Shown here: in pieces, positions 42,139 to 51,591 of the stretch | How positions within the stretch are numbered: position 1 is the stretch's first letter | How the letters are laid out: the number at the start of each line of letters is the position of its first letter | Assembly (NCBI GenBank): GCA_937922235.1 | Contig: CAKZVC010000057.1 | Location: 1 to 64,000, forward strand | Direction: 5' to 3' | DNA length: 64,000 nt | Source: an uncultured Acidimicrobiales bacterium | GTDB lineage: Bacteria; Actinomycetota; Acidimicrobiia; Acidimicrobiales; SHLQ01 | The notes under the pieces: generated by a model | The model's database searches: none | What the model was told of the DNA's origin: nothing | What the model saw: only the letters and a program-made list of their open reading frames with translations | Program-made: the position numbers and the translations under genes

Positions 42139-42726
42139 CTACGAAAGCTGCGCTTTCAGGCTTCGAAACGCCCGTCCGCGGTGCGAAATCGCATGTTTGG
42201 TGGCCGCAGCCATCTCGGCAAACGTCTGATTGCGACCATCGGCGGGGACGAATATCGGGTCGTAACCGAAACCGCTGTCGCCTGCAGGTTCGAGTGCGAT
42301 GTGCCCTTCGACTACGCCGTGGGCAACAATCTCAGATCCATCGGGATACGCGAGCAACGCAACAGTGCGGAACCGAGCGGTGCGATTCGCCAACGGGACA
42401 CCCTTCAAGACTGCGAGGGTCTTGGCGACGTTGTCGGCATACGTGGCGTTCTCACCCGCAAAGCGAGCCGTATAGACGCCGGGGGCGCCGTCGAGGTGAT
42501 CGATCTCGAGGCCAGTGTCGTCAGCGATTGCTGGCAAACCGGTTGCCTCGCAGATCGCCACGGCCTTGAGCCGAGCGTTTCCTTCGAGCGTGTCAGCGTC
42601 TTCGACGACGTCGGGAACGTCGGCGGGGCGCGGCTGGATGTCGGCCACGTCGGCCATCAGGAGTGCGATCTCGGCCACCTTGTCCGGGTTCGCACTTGCC
42701 ATTACCACCGTTGGCTGGTCACTCAT
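42139..42726 (-). CDS. rdgB: Non-canonical purine NTP pyrophosphatase (RdgB/HAM1)
   Basis: House-cleaning nucleotide pyrophosphatase that removes dITP/XTP. 195 residues, normal length. Motifs: VMASANPDKVAEI at the N-terminus, LEGNARLKA (catalytic Asn/Lys region), AIADDTGLEIDHLDGAPGVYTAR and the C-terminal GFGYDPIFVP and SHRGRAF. Encoded 12 bp after the RNase PH stop on the same strand, the typical rph-rdgB pairing. Confidence 0.95.
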   Translation of the reverse strand: MSDQPTVVMASANPDKVAEIALLMADVADIQPRPADVPDVVEDADTLEGNARLKAVAICEATGLPAIADDTGLEIDHLDGAPGVYTARFAGENATYADNVAKTLAVLKGVPLANRTARFRTVALLAYPDGSEIVAHGVVEGHIALEPAGDSGFGYDPIFVPADGRNQTFAEMAAATKHAISHRGRAFRSLKAQLS

Positions 42727-42738
42727 GTGTAGCTCGTC

Positions 42739-43467
42739 TCAGCGCGGCGGCAGTTCAGCCGGTGGGGTCGAGAGCACGCCCTTTTGGGCTTCGGTGATCG
42801 TGGCGATGCCACCTGCGGCAAGATCGAGCATGTCGTTCAGGCGATCGCGTCCAAACACTGCGCCTTCGGCGGTGCCCTGGATCTCGATGAAGTTGCCGTT
42901 GCCATCCATGATGACGTTCATGTCGACCTCGGCGTTTGCGTCTTCGATGTAGGGAAGGTCGAGGACGGGGGTGCCGTCGACGATGCCAACCGAGATGGCT
43001 GCGCACTCGGTGGTGAGCGGGTTCTGCTCGAGCTCGCCCGCAATCATCAACCGGGTGATTGCGTCGTGGAGCGCTACGTAGCCGCCGGTGATCGACGCGG
43101 TACGGGTGCCGCCATCGGCCTGAAGGACGTCGCAGTCGATCGTGATCTCACGCTCGCCGAGCACGCCCATGTCGACAACCGCGCGAAGCGAGCGTCCGAT
43201 CAGGCGCTGGATCTCTTGGCTGCGGCCAGAGGTGCGGCGGCGGATGCGGTCGGGGCTCGAACCGGGAAGCATCGAGTATTCGGCGGTTACCCAGCCCTTT
43301 CCGGTGTCACGCATCCAGCGTGGAACATCATCGGACACCGACGCGGTGCACAGCACACGGGTGCGACCGAACGACACAAGTGCGGAACCTGCACACGTGT
43401 CAACGAAGTCTCGTTGGAATGAAAGCGGACGGAGCTCGTCGTTTGCACGACCATCTGGGCGACTCAT
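42739..43467 (-). CDS. rph: Ribonuclease PH
   Basis: 3' to 5' phosphorolytic exoribonuclease maturing tRNA 3' ends. 242 residues, starting [15 protein letters not shown], the usual N-terminus, so the ATG at 43467 is taken although the frame is open to 43656. Motifs [34 protein letters not shown] and [17 protein letters not shown] (phosphate site) are present. Cotranscribed with rdgB. Confidence 0.95.
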   Translation of the reverse strand: MSRPDGRANDELRPLSFQRDFVDTCAGSALVSFGRTRVLCTASVSDDVPRWMRDTGKGWVTAEYSMLPGSSPDRIRRRTSGRSQEIQRLIGRSLRAVVDMGVLGEREITIDCDVLQADGGTRTASITGGYVALHDAITRLMIAGELEQNPLTTECAAISVGIVDGTPVLDLPYIEDANAEVDMNVIMDGNGNFIEIQGTAEGAVFGRDRLNDMLDLAAGGIATITEAQKGVLSTPPAELPPR

Positions 43468-43531
43468 AGCGGAGAATCTACTAGCACGACGCGAGAGTGC
43501 CCCGCCCGAGGAGCGCCAATCCACTTCAACA

Positions 43532-43784
43532 GTGCCTGGCACCAAACGCCCCAACCGTGCCTGGCACCAACTTCCGACAGCGGCGGCGTGGTTCACATCG
43601 GCTCCTGCGAAAGACCGTAGTGAAATCAACGGTTCGACTGCTTGTACCTGGTACAAAATGGCGATTTGGTGCCAGGTGTAAAGCCGCGCAATCGATCGAC
43701 TCGCGTCTTCGTTTCGCTGCGGCGGACTGATTGAGTTGACGATTGGTGCCAGGCACCAGGTCAGTGTTTGGTGCCAGGCACCAA
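43532..43784. repeat. REP-like palindromic repeats (core GGTGCCAGGCACC)
   Basis: Copies: GTGCCTGGCACCAA at 43532-43545 and 43557-43570; TTGTACCTGGTACAA at 43642-43656; a degenerate TTGGTGCCAGGTGTAA at about 43666; TTGGTGCCAGGCACCA at 43743-43758; TTGGTGCCAGGCACCAA at 43768-43784 (perfect palindrome about a central base). Both orientations occur. Related units recur at 51483-51572. Confidence 0.8.
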
Positions 43785-43800
43785 TGTGGTCGGACGCGAG

Positions 43801-43833
43801 AGTGCCCCGCCCAGGGAGCGTGGGCGGGGCACT
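43801..43833 (-). terminator. Intrinsic terminator of the VWA lipoprotein gene
   Basis: AGTGCCCCGCCC (43801-43812), 9-nt loop, GGGCGGGGCACT (43822-43833): 12-bp perfect G+C-rich stem about 60 bp downstream of the VWA gene stop. The left arm is duplicated near 43495. Confidence 0.75.
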
Positions 43834-43895
43834 TCGTTGCTACAACACGGACTGACGCCGGCGGCTCTCTCAAGCCGCCGGCGTGATTGGGACGG

Positions 43896-45731
43896 TTACC
43901 GGCGCATGCGCTCGGCGGCATCGACCAGGTCGGCGAACTCGTCGAACTCGTCGGTGTCGATGTCACGAGCCAACGAGTTGACCTCAGCGGCGAGCGCTTC
44001 GAAGTCGACGTTGTCTGCGTAGGGGTTGTCACGAAGGATCTCAGCGAAGGACGCAACAACCGTTGCCTGCTGGAAGTCGGCCGAGGTGTCGGTCCAACGA
44101 GCGTCGATGTCTCGCATGTCGATGTCCTCGTCGATTTCCTCGACCTCACCGGTCTCTGGGTCTTCCCAGCGGAGGCTGACGATGCCGAGCTCTACCCGAT
44201 CGTCGATGCCGACGCTGCGGTCGAGACGGATCTCATAGATAGCGGTGGCCTGGTGTCCAGCACCGAGCTCACCAGCATCGACGTCGTCGTTGCGGAAGTC
44301 ACGGTCACGGACGCCACGGTTCTCGTAGCCGATGAGGCGGTACTCGTCGACAACGCTCTCGTCGAACTCGACCTGGATCTTGGCGTCGATCGCAGCGGTG
44401 ATGAGCGTCGAGGTGAGGTCTTCGCTGAAGAGGCGCTCTGCTTCATCGATGGTGTCGACGTAGGAGTAGAAGCCGTCGCCCTGGTCTGCCAGCTGTTCCA
44501 TGGTGGTGTCGTTGAAGCCGTTGAGGCCATAGCCCACGGTCACGAGGCCAATGCCGGCGTCTGCGTCACGGCGGATGCGCTCGGCGAGACGGTCGACATC
44601 GGTGATGCCGGCGTTCGCAAGGCCGTCGGAGGCAACGATGACTCGGTTGACGCCGTCTTCACGGAACGCCTCACGAGCAAGGTCGTAGCCGGTGTCGAGG
44701 CCAGCCTGAAGGTTGGTCGAACCACCCGTGCGGAGGTCGTCGATTGCGTCGAGGATCTCGTCACGGTTACGGACTGCGGTTGGCTCGAGCACGATGTCGG
44801 AGCTTCCCGAGTAGGTCACGATTGCGACGGTGTCGTCACGGTTGAGCTCTTCAACGAGCAGCGTAAGCGACTCACGGACAAGACCAAGGCGGTCGGTGCG
44901 GTTCATCGAGCCAGAGGTGTCAACCACGAAGGTAAGGGCGACTGGCTTGCGCTCGTTGTCCTGGACAACTTCAGCCTGGACACCAACACGAACGAGCCAG
45001 TTTTCGTCGTCGAATGGTGATGGGCCACCGTCGACCATCACGTCGAGGCCGTTGCGTGGCACGTCGTAGTCGTAGTCGAACGAGTTGATGTATTCCTCAA
45101 CTCGGACCGACTCACGTGGAGGCAGTACACCCTGCTCGTCGATGAAGCGACGGCCGATGTTGTAGCTGCCGGTGTCGACGTCGAGCGAGAAGGTCGACAG
45201 GTTGTCGTCACGAGTTTCAACGAAGGTACGGATGCCGTAGTCGGTGAAGCGTGAGTCGACGCTTTCTGCTGGCTCCGGTATCTCTTCGGGCTCTTCTTCT
45301 TCGACGGTGCCGAACAGGCCGGTGCCGTCTTCGATCTCTTCGGAGGTGTCTCGTGCAGCAGCCGGAGCTTCTGACTCAGCAGTCACTGCTGCTTCGTCGC
45401 CATCGGCGGCCCGGAGAGCGACGGAGTCGTCTTCCATGGCGTCGTCGCCTTCTTCCATGGCCTCCTCTTCCATGGCCTCCTCTTCCATTGCTTCCTCTAC
45501 GGGCTCTTCCATTGCCTGGTCTGAGGTCTCTACGTCACTGGAGGAACGATCCAACGAGCCTTCATCGGAGGTCTCTGCTGCGGAGTCACCAGAAGCTTCG
45601 GTTGCAGTATCCGCCGAGTCTTCACCAGCACCACACGCCGTAGCGATAAGGACGATGGACAGCAGCAGTGCGAGTAGTCGGACCGCCGAGCCCTTGGATT
45701 TCATTTTTTGGGTTTGCGTTGTTGTAGCCAT
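43896..45731 (-). CDS. YfbK-like von Willebrand factor A domain lipoprotein
   Basis: About 611 residues. Signal peptide and lipobox end in LIATAC. A long acidic linker with AMEEEAMEE-type repeats follows (to about residue 150), then a VWF-A N-terminal segment (FSLDVDTGSYNIGRRFI), a VWA domain with a complete MIDAS motif (FVVDTSGSMN) and the C-terminal YfbK-type domain (about 440-611). Probably a surface metal-dependent adhesion or scaffold protein. Start taken at ATG 45731; an internal ATG at 45704 directly before the signal peptide is also possible, and neither has a clear Shine-Dalgarno. Confidence 0.85.
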   Translation of the reverse strand: MATTTQTQKMKSKGSAVRLLALLLSIVLIATACGAGEDSADTATEASGDSAAETSDEGSLDRSSSDVETSDQAMEEPVEEAMEEEAMEEEAMEEGDDAMEDDSVALRAADGDEAAVTAESEAPAAARDTSEEIEDGTGLFGTVEEEEPEEIPEPAESVDSRFTDYGIRTFVETRDDNLSTFSLDVDTGSYNIGRRFIDEQGVLPPRESVRVEEYINSFDYDYDVPRNGLDVMVDGGPSPFDDENWLVRVGVQAEVVQDNERKPVALTFVVDTSGSMNRTDRLGLVRESLTLLVEELNRDDTVAIVTYSGSSDIVLEPTAVRNRDEILDAIDDLRTGGSTNLQAGLDTGYDLAREAFREDGVNRVIVASDGLANAGITDVDRLAERIRRDADAGIGLVTVGYGLNGFNDTTMEQLADQGDGFYSYVDTIDEAERLFSEDLTSTLITAAIDAKIQVEFDESVVDEYRLIGYENRGVRDRDFRNDDVDAGELGAGHQATAIYEIRLDRSVGIDDRVELGIVSLRWEDPETGEVEEIDEDIDMRDIDARWTDTSADFQQATVVASFAEILRDNPYADNVDFEALAAEVNSLARDIDTDEFDEFADLVDAAERMRR

Positions 45732-45873
45732 GCAAGTTCTACGTCGGCAGTCCGAACCCAGTTCCCAAGAAACATGACAGTTTGATGACGGCTTCAGTTT
45801 TGGCTGAATCACGCCGTTTGCTTTACTTCGAGAGCGGCGTTCTCCCTACGAATACCGTCACCCGGAGGTATCT

Positions 45874-47730
45874 GTGCGGGCCACATCACGTCATCAATTG
45901 CAACTGTTCGCTGCGTTCGTCGTAGCGGCCTGTCTCGCGACGGTTCTCTTTTCGGCCCAACCCGTCGATGCTGCGACACGCCAGGTCGGCAACGAACTCG
46001 TTGGTGAGGGCGGTCAGTTCGGCGTCGCAGGGCTGCACCAACTCGGCGCTTCGGTTGCGATGAACGATGCCGGCACGCGAATCGTCGTGGGGGCCATGGG
46101 TGCGTCAGACGGCGCCAATGATGGCCCGATCTTCGTTGGCCGCGTTCGCGTTCTCGATCTCGTCGATGGCACGTGGCAAGACGTAGGACGGTCGCTCTAT
46201 GGCTCCGAACGGCTCCAAGGCCTTGGTGCTGGAGTGGCTATGGATGCCACGGGAGACCGCATTGCGGTGTCATCAAACGCACAACGAGATGTCGGAGCGG
46301 TCCACATCTTCGACTTGGTCGACGGCGACTGGGTCCAGGTAGGAGCAACCATTTCCGGGCCCGAATCGGATGACTTGTTTGGGCGGTACCTTGCACTCAC
46401 ACCTGACGGATCTCGCCTCGTGATTAGCGCTCCATGGAGCGGAGTTGGCGAGCTGCGCTCTGGGTTCGTGCAGGCGTACGACCTTGTCGGTGACAACTGG
46501 GTCAAGGTTGGCAATCAGCTGACGGGCTCAGATGAGGACCGCCTCGGCACATCATTTGCAGTGTCGTCAGACGGCTCCCGGCTCATCGTTGGAGCTTGGG
46601 GAGACAATTCCGTCCAAACCCATGGTGGCCGCGCTCAGGTGTTCGATCTCGTCGACGGGACATGGGTACAGGTCGGCGAGCCGATCGTCGGAACGAACCT
46701 CGAAGAACATGTCGGTAGAACGGTCGAGATCACCCGTGATGGCTCCCGGATCTTCGTTGCGTCGTTCGGCGAAGCCGGTATCGAAGACGAGTTCGGCGCG
46801 ATCCGGGCGTTCGACCTCGTCGACGGTTCGTGGGTTCAGGTCGGGGCAACGCTCGAGGGCGAGGAGCGGTTTGAGTTGATCGGCACCGGGCTCAGAGTAA
46901 GCGCCGATGGCAATCGAATCGTCGCAGTGACCTCAGGGCTCAACCAGGACTTTTCGGGAGGCGTCAAGGTGTTCGACCTGGTCGATTCCGAGTGGGTCGA
47001 GGCCGTTGGAAACAGAATTGCCGCAGCCCAGCGTTTCAGTTCTGATCTCGGTCTCTCCGCCGACGGCAGCCGCGTCCTCGTCGGCGAACCCCGGACGTCG
47101 AGCAACGGGCTCTGGTCAGGCCGAGCACGCGTGTTCGACCTCGACATTGCCGCACCCGCGTGCGGTGGACAGCCAGCAACGATCGTTGGCACGCCTGGCG
47201 ACGATGTCATTCGAGGCAGCAACGATTCAGACGTCATCGTTGCATTGCAAGGCAACGACGAGATCTACGGACTCGGCGACGACGACATCATCTGTGCGGG
47301 CAAAGGCGACGACGTCGTGTACGGGGGCCGCGGGTTCGACGTCATCTTCGGCGCCCAAGGCGACGACACGATCTACTCGGCCGATGGCGACTCAGAAGAA
47401 GACCGCGATGACCGCCGAGGGGCCCGTATGTTCGGCGGAGCCGGAAATGACACGATCCACGGCTCAGATCGCTGGGACCGGATGCAGGGTGGTCCTGGCC
47501 GAGATCGCCTGATCGGCTACGAGGGTCGTGATTGGATTCGTGGTGGCGGCGGGCCTGACTCGATTTCTGGAGGCCCCAACATCGACGACGTCCACGGCGG
47601 CAACGAGAACGACAGCATCGTCATCGAAGGCAACGACAGCGTCCGCGGCGGCGCCGGAGCACGAGATGTCTGCTCGCTCGTTGCGGGTGCACAACCAGAC
47701 CCGTTTATCAGCTGCGAGATTCTTCGCTAG
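45874..47730 (+). CDS. Secreted beta-propeller (FG-GAP-like) protein with RTX repeats
   Basis: A 618-residue secreted protein. Signal peptide to about residue 33 (PVDAA). About seven repeats with the pattern FDLVDGxWVQVGxxxxG ... SxDGSRxxVGA (about 35-425) are typical of FG-GAP/integrin-alpha-like propellers. RTX Gly-Asp repeats (about 440-600, GxGDDxIxGG) follow. GTG 45874 has GGAGG five bases upstream. Divergent from the VWA lipoprotein gene. Likely a calcium-dependent cell-surface or extracellular protein; no enzymatic motif. Confidence 0.82.
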   Translation: MRATSRHQLQLFAAFVVAACLATVLFSAQPVDAATRQVGNELVGEGGQFGVAGLHQLGASVAMNDAGTRIVVGAMGASDGANDGPIFVGRVRVLDLVDGTWQDVGRSLYGSERLQGLGAGVAMDATGDRIAVSSNAQRDVGAVHIFDLVDGDWVQVGATISGPESDDLFGRYLALTPDGSRLVISAPWSGVGELRSGFVQAYDLVGDNWVKVGNQLTGSDEDRLGTSFAVSSDGSRLIVGAWGDNSVQTHGGRAQVFDLVDGTWVQVGEPIVGTNLEEHVGRTVEITRDGSRIFVASFGEAGIEDEFGAIRAFDLVDGSWVQVGATLEGEERFELIGTGLRVSADGNRIVAVTSGLNQDFSGGVKVFDLVDSEWVEAVGNRIAAAQRFSSDLGLSADGSRVLVGEPRTSSNGLWSGRARVFDLDIAAPACGGQPATIVGTPGDDVIRGSNDSDVIVALQGNDEIYGLGDDDIICAGKGDDVVYGGRGFDVIFGAQGDDTIYSADGDSEEDRDDRRGARMFGGAGNDTIHGSDRWDRMQGGPGRDRLIGYEGRDWIRGGGGPDSISGGPNIDDVHGGNENDSIVIEGNDSVRGGAGARDVCSLVAGAQPDPFISCEILR

Positions 47731-47739
47731 CTCGCTGCG

Positions 47740-48492
47740 TTACGGCATGAAGGTTCGCCCGGGTTCGGCCAATTCGATCGGCCCGGAGAATTCAGCCGAA
47801 CTTGCGACCATCCGTTCGCTCGCATCGTGGCCGGGCGGGATATGTGTCAGCACGAGTTTGCCAACATCGGCCCCCTCTGCCCGAATGCCAGCTTCCCGGC
47901 CAGAAACGTGAGGGATCTCGCGGTCTTCGTAGGAGATCGGCAGGGTGGTCTCGTACACCAGCACGTCGATGGGCATGCCGAAGCTTGCTGGCGTCCAGCC
48001 CGGCCCGGTGTCGGCTGAGTACGCGACCGACGCTCCCCCAGACTCGACCCGAATGGCCAACGTCTCGACCGGGTGGTCGGTCAACGTGAACGAAAACGAC
48101 ATGTCGCCAATCACGAGTGTCGAAGCGGCATCGATGGTGGTCCAGTCGAAGGTGCCGTTCGTGGCGCTCTCGCACGCCGAGTCGAGCAGCGTCCGGGTGC
48201 CGGCGGTGCCGTACACCGGGATCTGTGAGTCTTCGAGGCCCCAGCGGTAGGCGTGGTAGAGCGACGGCAGTTCGGTCCAGTGATCGGGGTGTTCGTGGCT
48301 CACAACGATGGCGTCGAGGTTCTCGAGCTCGATGTGGCGTTGCAGCTCGATGCTCGAACCGGGCCCTGCATCGAGCAACACGGAAGTGGAGTCGGTCTGC
48401 ACCAGGTAGGCCGAGCACGCAGAATCGGGCGAGCTGTAGGTGCCGGAGCAGCCAATAACGGTGAGCTTCAGTCCGTTCGGGTTGTTGGTCAT
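47740..48492 (-). CDS. Metallo-beta-lactamase-fold hydrolase
   Basis: A 250-residue MBL-fold enzyme with the metal-binding SHEHPDHW and downstream ligands (DHPVET, SADTGPG, LTHIPPGHD). It resembles RNase Z/phosphodiesterase-like MBL proteins often next to murI in actinobacteria, of unknown substrate. ATG 48492 overlaps the murI stop (ATGA), so they are cotranslated. Confidence 0.85.
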   Translation of the reverse strand: MTNNPNGLKLTVIGCSGTYSSPDSACSAYLVQTDSTSVLLDAGPGSSIELQRHIELENLDAIVVSHEHPDHWTELPSLYHAYRWGLEDSQIPVYGTAGTRTLLDSACESATNGTFDWTTIDAASTLVIGDMSFSFTLTDHPVETLAIRVESGGASVAYSADTGPGWTPASFGMPIDVLVYETTLPISYEDREIPHVSGREAGIRAEGADVGKLVLTHIPPGHDASERMVASSAEFSGPIELAEPGRTFMP

Positions 48493-49289
48493 TCGGGGCT
48501 CCATGGGCCGACGTTGTCGAGCTCGGGGCCCAACAGCATTCGTCCGATCCGGGCAAACTCTTCGACGTCGCCCGATGACAAGAACACCGGAGCCACTGGT
48601 TCGCCTTCCCGAATAGTGCCATCTTCTAGCAACATTGCCCGGACCTGAAAGGCAGTTTCGTCGGCGGACGAGACCAGAACCACATCTCGGCCAACAGCAT
48701 CGGAGATCGTTCGAGCCAAGAACGGGTAGTGCGTGCAGCCGAGCAGAAGCGAGTCGACCTTGGCGTCGACGATCGGAGACAACAGCCGTTGGGCGAGCAC
48801 ACGAACCTGGTCGCTGTTGAGCTCGCCCCGTTCGACGAACTCGACAAACCCCGGGCAGGCGGCGCAGGTCAGCCGGACGTTGTCGTCGGCTTCAGCGACA
48901 GCAGATTGGTACGCGCCGCTACCGATCGTGCCCACGGTTCCGATGACTCCGACGTGGTTCGACTCACTGACCTTCAGCAGTGAAGCGACACCAGCGTCGA
49001 TCACGCCAACGATCGGCGTGTCGTAGGTGGCTTGGAGCTCGGTGAGCGCTGCGGCCGATGCGGTGTTGCAGGCCACGACCACCAACTTGACGTTGTGCTC
49101 GTCGATCAGCCACTTGGTGATCTCGTGACTGTAGGCCCGCACGTCGTCCTGGGGCTTGTTGCCGTAGGGATAGCGGCCCGTGTCGCCTACGTAGATGAGG
49201 CGCTCGTTCGGGAGGAGGTCGATGAGGGCGCGGGCCACGGTGAGTCCCCCGAAGCCACTATCGAATACGCCAATCGGACGGTCGTCCAC
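48489..49289 (-). CDS. murI: Glutamate racemase
   Basis: Supplies D-glutamate for peptidoglycan. 266 residues, normal. Catalytic cysteines lie in VVACNTASAAA and LLLGCTHYPFL, with the N-terminal IGVFDSGFGGLTVARAL and YVGDTGRYPYGNK. Starts with GTG at 49289, 22 bp from the divergent smpB. Confidence 0.95.
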   Translation of the reverse strand: MDDRPIGVFDSGFGGLTVARALIDLLPNERLIYVGDTGRYPYGNKPQDDVRAYSHEITKWLIDEHNVKLVVVACNTASAAALTELQATYDTPIVGVIDAGVASLLKVSESNHVGVIGTVGTIGSGAYQSAVAEADDNVRLTCAACPGFVEFVERGELNSDQVRVLAQRLLSPIVDAKVDSLLLGCTHYPFLARTISDAVGRDVVLVSSADETAFQVRAMLLEDGTIREGEPVAPVFLSSGDVEEFARIGRMLLGPELDNVGPWSPE

Positions 49290-49311
49290 CGTCCCACGTT
49301 AGCCTCAAGGC

Positions 49312-49848
49312 GTGGCTACGAAGAACGCAAACAAGCGCGCCAAGAACGGCAAGCAAAAACCAGGCATCACTGGGCTTGAGAAGAAGATCGTTGCTTCGAA
49401 CCGTCGCGCCCGCCGAGATTTCACGATTTCGGACACCTACGAGTGCGGCATGGTGTTGCGCGGCTCGGAAGTGAAATCGCTGCGTGAGTCGCAAGTGCAG
49501 ATGGGCGAGGCGTATGGCCGTATCGATGATGGCGAGATGTGGCTGCTTGGGCTGAATATCTCGCCGTATGCCTCGACCGGATCGTCGTCGTTCGGGCATG
49601 CTCCCGATCGCCATCGCAAGTTGTTGTTGCACCGCACCGAGATCAACCGCATCGAGGCGAAGATCCAGCGCGAGCGCTTGGCCATCGTGGCGCTATCGAT
49701 CTACTTCATTGGCGGAAGAGCCAAGGTAGAGATCGGCATTGCCAAGGGCAAGAAGGAATACGATCGTCGGCAGGACATTGCCCAGCGTGACGCCAACCGT
49801 GAGGCCGAGCGAGCAATGTCGAAGGCGAACCATCGTCACGAGTATTAG
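49312..49848 (+). CDS. smpB: SsrA-binding protein SmpB
   Basis: tmRNA partner in trans-translation. 178 residues; motifs [49 protein letters not shown] and a basic C-terminal tail ([16 protein letters not shown]) are typical. A 20-residue Lys/Asn-rich N-terminal extension is present. GTG start at 49312. The ssrA gene lies 4.5 kb away at 54392-54777. Confidence 0.96.
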   Translation: MATKNANKRAKNGKQKPGITGLEKKIVASNRRARRDFTISDTYECGMVLRGSEVKSLRESQVQMGEAYGRIDDGEMWLLGLNISPYASTGSSSFGHAPDRHRKLLLHRTEINRIEAKIQRERLAIVALSIYFIGGRAKVEIGIAKGKKEYDRRQDIAQRDANREAERAMSKANHRHEY

Positions 49849-49856
49849 GAGCACAC

Positions 49857-51476
49857 ATGATCGACAGCACCGCCGAGTGGACCGCACTACGAGCCGAGGC
49901 TGACGATCAGCTCAACAAGACGCTTCGCCAGCGGTTTGCCGACAACCCGGGCCGGGCGCGCGATCTCAGCATCGAGGTCGACGGACTACACGCCGACCTG
50001 TCGAAGCATCTGATCGAGGCATCGACCGTCGATGCCCTCGTTGCACTGGCAAACGCTGCGGGCCTGTCGGAGAAGATCGACGCGATGTACTCGGGCGAGC
50101 ACATCAACTCGACCGAAGATCGCGCCGTGCTCCACACCGCGCTGAGATTGCCCATTGACGCCACCCTGGTCGTTGACGGGCAAGACACGGTGGCTGATGT
50201 GCACGCGGTGCTCGAGCACATGGCGAGCTTCGCGAACGACGTGCGCTCCGGAGCATGGACTGGGCACACCGGTCAACGGATCACCACGGTGGTCAACATC
50301 GGCATCGGTGGCTCGGACCTCGGCCCGTTCATGGCCTATCGGGCGCTTGAAGCGTTCCGCCACGAGTCGATCGAATGCCGTTATGTCTCGAATGTCGATG
50401 GAACCCATCTGCATCAGGCGCTCACGGGCATCGACCCGGCCACCACACTGTTCATCGTTGCGTCGAAGACATTCACGACGCTCGAGACCTTGTCGAATGC
50501 CAAGAGCGCACGGGCTTGGTTGCTCGATGGGTTGGGCGGCGACGAGTCGGCGATCGCAAAGCACTTCGTGGCGTTATCGACGAACGCCGAGGGCGTTGCT
50601 GCCTTTGGTATCGATACGGCCAACATGTTCGAATTCTGGGACTGGGTTGGCGGGCGCTACAGCATGGACGCCGCGATCGGTCTGTCGCTGATGCTGGCCG
50701 TCGGCCCCGACAACTTCATGGACATGCTGTCTGGCTTCCATGCGATGGACACGCACTTCCGGACTGCCCCGATCGAGCAGAACCTTCCGGCGATGCTCGG
50801 ACTTATCGGCGTGTTCTACCGCAACTTCTTCGACTGGCCGACCCACGCCGTCCTCCCCTACTGCCAGCTGCTCGATCGCTTCCCGGCGTACCTGCAGCAG
50901 CTCGACATGGAGAGCAACGGCAAGCAGACCACCATCGACGGCGAAGCCGTTTCGTACGACACTGGTGCGGTCGTGTGGGGCGAGCCGGGCACCAACGGCC
51001 AGCACGCCTTCTACCAACTGATCCATCAGGGCACGACTCCGGTGCCGTGCGACTTCATTGGGTTCTACGAGCCTGACTTCCCCGCCGTCGACCATCACGA
51101 TGCGCTGATCGCAAACCTATTCGCGCAGGCCGAAGCGCTTGCCATGGGCAAGACCGCCGACGAAGTCCGGGCCGAAGGTGTCGACGAATCGCTCGTCAGT
51201 CACAAAACGTTCCCGGGCAACCGTCCAAGCACCATGCTGATGGCCCCAAGGCTCACCCCATTCGTCTTGGGGCAGCTGGTGTCGCTCTACGAACACCGCA
51301 CGTTCACCCAAGGCGTGATCTGGGGCGTCAACAGCTTCGACCAGTGGGGCGTCGAGCTCGGCAAGATTCTGGCAAAGGCCATCATCCCCGAGCTCGAATC
51401 AAGTAGCACCGAGCTCACACACGACAGCTCAACAAACGCCCTCATCGAGCGCTACCGAGCCCACCACAACCGCTAA
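49857..51476 (+). CDS. pgi: Glucose-6-phosphate isomerase
   Basis: Glycolytic isomerase, 539 residues, E. coli-type length. Signatures: [29 protein letters not shown], the phosphate-binding and catalytic region [32 protein letters not shown] (catalytic His), and the C-terminal [12 protein letters not shown] (catalytic Lys). AGGAG precedes ATG 49857 by five bases; 8 bp after smpB. Confidence 0.96.
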   Translation: MIDSTAEWTALRAEADDQLNKTLRQRFADNPGRARDLSIEVDGLHADLSKHLIEASTVDALVALANAAGLSEKIDAMYSGEHINSTEDRAVLHTALRLPIDATLVVDGQDTVADVHAVLEHMASFANDVRSGAWTGHTGQRITTVVNIGIGGSDLGPFMAYRALEAFRHESIECRYVSNVDGTHLHQALTGIDPATTLFIVASKTFTTLETLSNAKSARAWLLDGLGGDESAIAKHFVALSTNAEGVAAFGIDTANMFEFWDWVGGRYSMDAAIGLSLMLAVGPDNFMDMLSGFHAMDTHFRTAPIEQNLPAMLGLIGVFYRNFFDWPTHAVLPYCQLLDRFPAYLQQLDMESNGKQTTIDGEAVSYDTGAVVWGEPGTNGQHAFYQLIHQGTTPVPCDFIGFYEPDFPAVDHHDALIANLFAQAEALAMGKTADEVRAEGVDESLVSHKTFPGNRPSTMLMAPRLTPFVLGQLVSLYEHRTFTQGVIWGVNSFDQWGVELGKILAKAIIPELESSSTELTHDSSTNALIERYRAHHNR

Positions 51477-51482
51477 CCCGAC

Positions 51483-51572
51483 AGGTACCAGGCACCTTTG
51501 AGGCGACAGGTACCAGGCACCTTTGGGGCGAAAGGAACGTGGCACCTTTGGGGCGAAAGGTACCAGGTTCCC
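51483..51572. repeat. Four 25-bp tandem repeats related to the GGTGCCAGGCACC elements
   Basis: Units start at 51483, 51508, 51533 and 51558, each near AGGTACCAGGCACCTTTGGG followed by GCGA; the last is partial. Core GGTACCAGGCACC is one base from the palindromes at 43.5-43.8 kb. Located between the convergent pgi and aminotransferase genes. Confidence 0.85.
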
Positions 51573-51591
51573 TATAGGTCTGACCTATGGG

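Larger units (their letters stand above)
43468..43895. other. Intergenic repeat-rich region
   Basis: About 430 bp with no gene. It holds at least six related palindromic repeats (43532-43784), a duplicated GCGAGAGTGCCCCGCCC stretch (near 43489 and 43797) and a terminator at 43801-43833. Confidence 0.7.

Noticed and set aside
42739-43656. Longer RNase PH
   Set aside because: The 63 extra N-terminal residues are translated from the palindromic repeat region and do not match the family.
43532-43784. CRISPR array
   Set aside because: Repeats are short palindromes in both orientations with irregular spacing and no cas genes.
51483-51572. CRISPR array or iterons of an origin
   Set aside because: Head-to-tail 25-bp units without spacers; no replication gene nearby.
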